64,000 bases of DNA from the NCBI GenBank assembly GCA_959347315.1, contig OY365815.1, positions 13,369,158-13,433,157 on the forward strand. The letters are read 5' to 3'. Shown here piece after piece: positions 63,107 through 64,000 of the stretch. The notes under the pieces were generated by a model that made no database searches, was not told the DNA's origin, and was given only the letters and a program-made list of their open reading frames with translations. The position numbers and the translations under genes were made by a program. Each line of letters begins with the position of its first letter. Within the stretch, counting starts at the first letter, position 1. This DNA comes from Bimastos eiseni (lineage: Eukaryota > Annelida > Clitellata > Crassiclitellata > Lumbricidae).

Positions 63107-63416
63107 GAGATGACATAATTTCATTGGAGCGGGATGGGGTTAAATAAGAAGGGTTTTGGATCTGGTGCCCGGTTTTGTCTCACAGGACGACTCCCTCACG
63201 GACGGAAATGAGCCTTCTCTTCCACCCAACCACCCCTCACCCCATTCGCACCAACAGCGGCCAATTGTTTCAGCTAATAAGTCAATTTGCTGACAACAAT
63301 TGCACAGGCTCAATGCCCGTTGTTACGAGCGCCGGGGAGCATTAGGGTTAAAGCATCGTTTGCACGTCGTTGAAATGAAGTTCGTGCCATGGCACTATTT
63401 CCTCTAAAGTCGAACG

Positions 63417-63608
63417 GATGCCTTCTTTGTCTCTGTCTCTGTCTGTCTGTATCTTACTCTCTATCCGTCTGTCTCTCTCTGTCTCTCTCGCTCTCTCATT
63501 ATGTCTATGTCTGCCTGTCTTTCTATCTCTAACTCTCTCTCTCTCTCTCTGTCTCTGTCCCTGTCTTTATCTCTGTGTCTGTCTGTCTGTATGTTTTCTC
63601 TCTCAGCC
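63417..63608 (+). repeat. (CT)n/(CTGT)n region
   Basis: CTCTGTCTCTGTCTGTCTG and CTCTCTCTCTC blocks. Confidence 0.92.
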
Positions 63609-64000
63609 GCGTCGCCAGAGCTTACGGCGATCGCATTAACTGCGCTGCATATTCATAGAGGGACAATCTTCGTGCGACTGTTCCGTCCCGATTCCGCAAT
63701 GCCATAATCTTTTGATTGTCGGTGGCTGGACCAACAGACGGAAGGACCACGAGTCGTGCGGAGAGTCCATCTCGGCCTAATGTATCCCTCGTGGCTCCTC
63801 CAGAGGATATAGTTCGTTTGCTAAGGATAGGGTGGACAGCTCTAGGAGAGCGAATGGACGCGAAGCACGAACGATTGAGACCAGGTTCAAGCAAGGTGCA
63901 ACAATTTGCGGGTCCAATTAAATGGGAAGTTGCTCATGCAACGTAATAAGACGTGATGTTTGTATACCGATAAGCCTATGCTGCTTTTAAGCCATTAACG
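63609..64000. other. no recognised gene
   Basis: A GC-richer stretch (63610-63910) with overlapping frames on both strands (90 codons minus, 76 codons plus) and no recognisable domain. It could be part of a gene continuing outside the window. Confidence 0.35.

Noticed and set aside
63622..63946. Overlapping 90- and 76-codon frames near the window end
   Set aside because: No domain or splice evidence; I cannot tell coding from composition.

Overview
The window is eukaryotic and comes from an animal. Its genes are split into small exons with GT-AG introns, and most of the sequence is AT-rich intron or intergenic DNA full of microsatellites, SINE copies and dead retrotransposons. The two large genes encode metazoan cell-surface proteins: an ephrin, and a SUEL-lectin/CUB single-pass receptor. 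Together with tRNA-derived SINEs and L2-like tails carrying the GCGCTATATAAA motif, they suggest a marine invertebrate, most likely a deuterostome such as an echinoderm. That placement is inference, and I cannot name a species.

Layout, left to right. 0-6 kb holds a SINE, a strong hairpin, and a (TAA)n tract packed with the ends of R2/R4-like retrotransposons, including a roughly 400-codon open C-terminal piece. It also holds a complete 1.2 kb non-autonomous DNA transposon with TAA target duplications. 6.2-37.8 kb is one minus-strand ephrin gene: signal-peptide exon at 37.7 kb, a 19 kb first intron, receptor-binding-domain exons at 18.5, 17.4 and 16.5 kb, a linker exon at 12.8 kb, and a hydrophobic GPI-type C-terminal exon at 6.2 kb. 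Intron 1 holds simple-sequence arrays, a 15-bp minisatellite, a LINE remnant and, on the plus strand, a 101-codon ORF for a small secreted cysteine-rich protein (36.0 kb). 39-43 kb is repeat-rich, with a decayed minus-strand LINE reverse transcriptase.

44.2-56.0 kb is the second minus-strand gene (5' end not found). It encodes, in order, a SUEL lectin domain, a CUB-like domain, a sushi/HRM-like cysteine module, a Ser/Thr-rich stalk, one transmembrane helix and a 103-residue cytoplasmic tail. All six exons join in phase. The intron before the last exon contains 1,155 bp of uninterrupted ACTC repeat. 56-64 kb holds a long TATG array, a hAT-like MITE, two more R2/R4-like retrotransposon fragments embedded in (ATT)n, and a 73-codon minus-strand ORF with a signal peptide and six mature cysteines.

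The ephrin and the lectin/CUB receptor are both membrane-surface proteins, but nothing in the sequence shows that they act together. The exon joins were worked out by reading splice sites and phases by eye, without transcript evidence.
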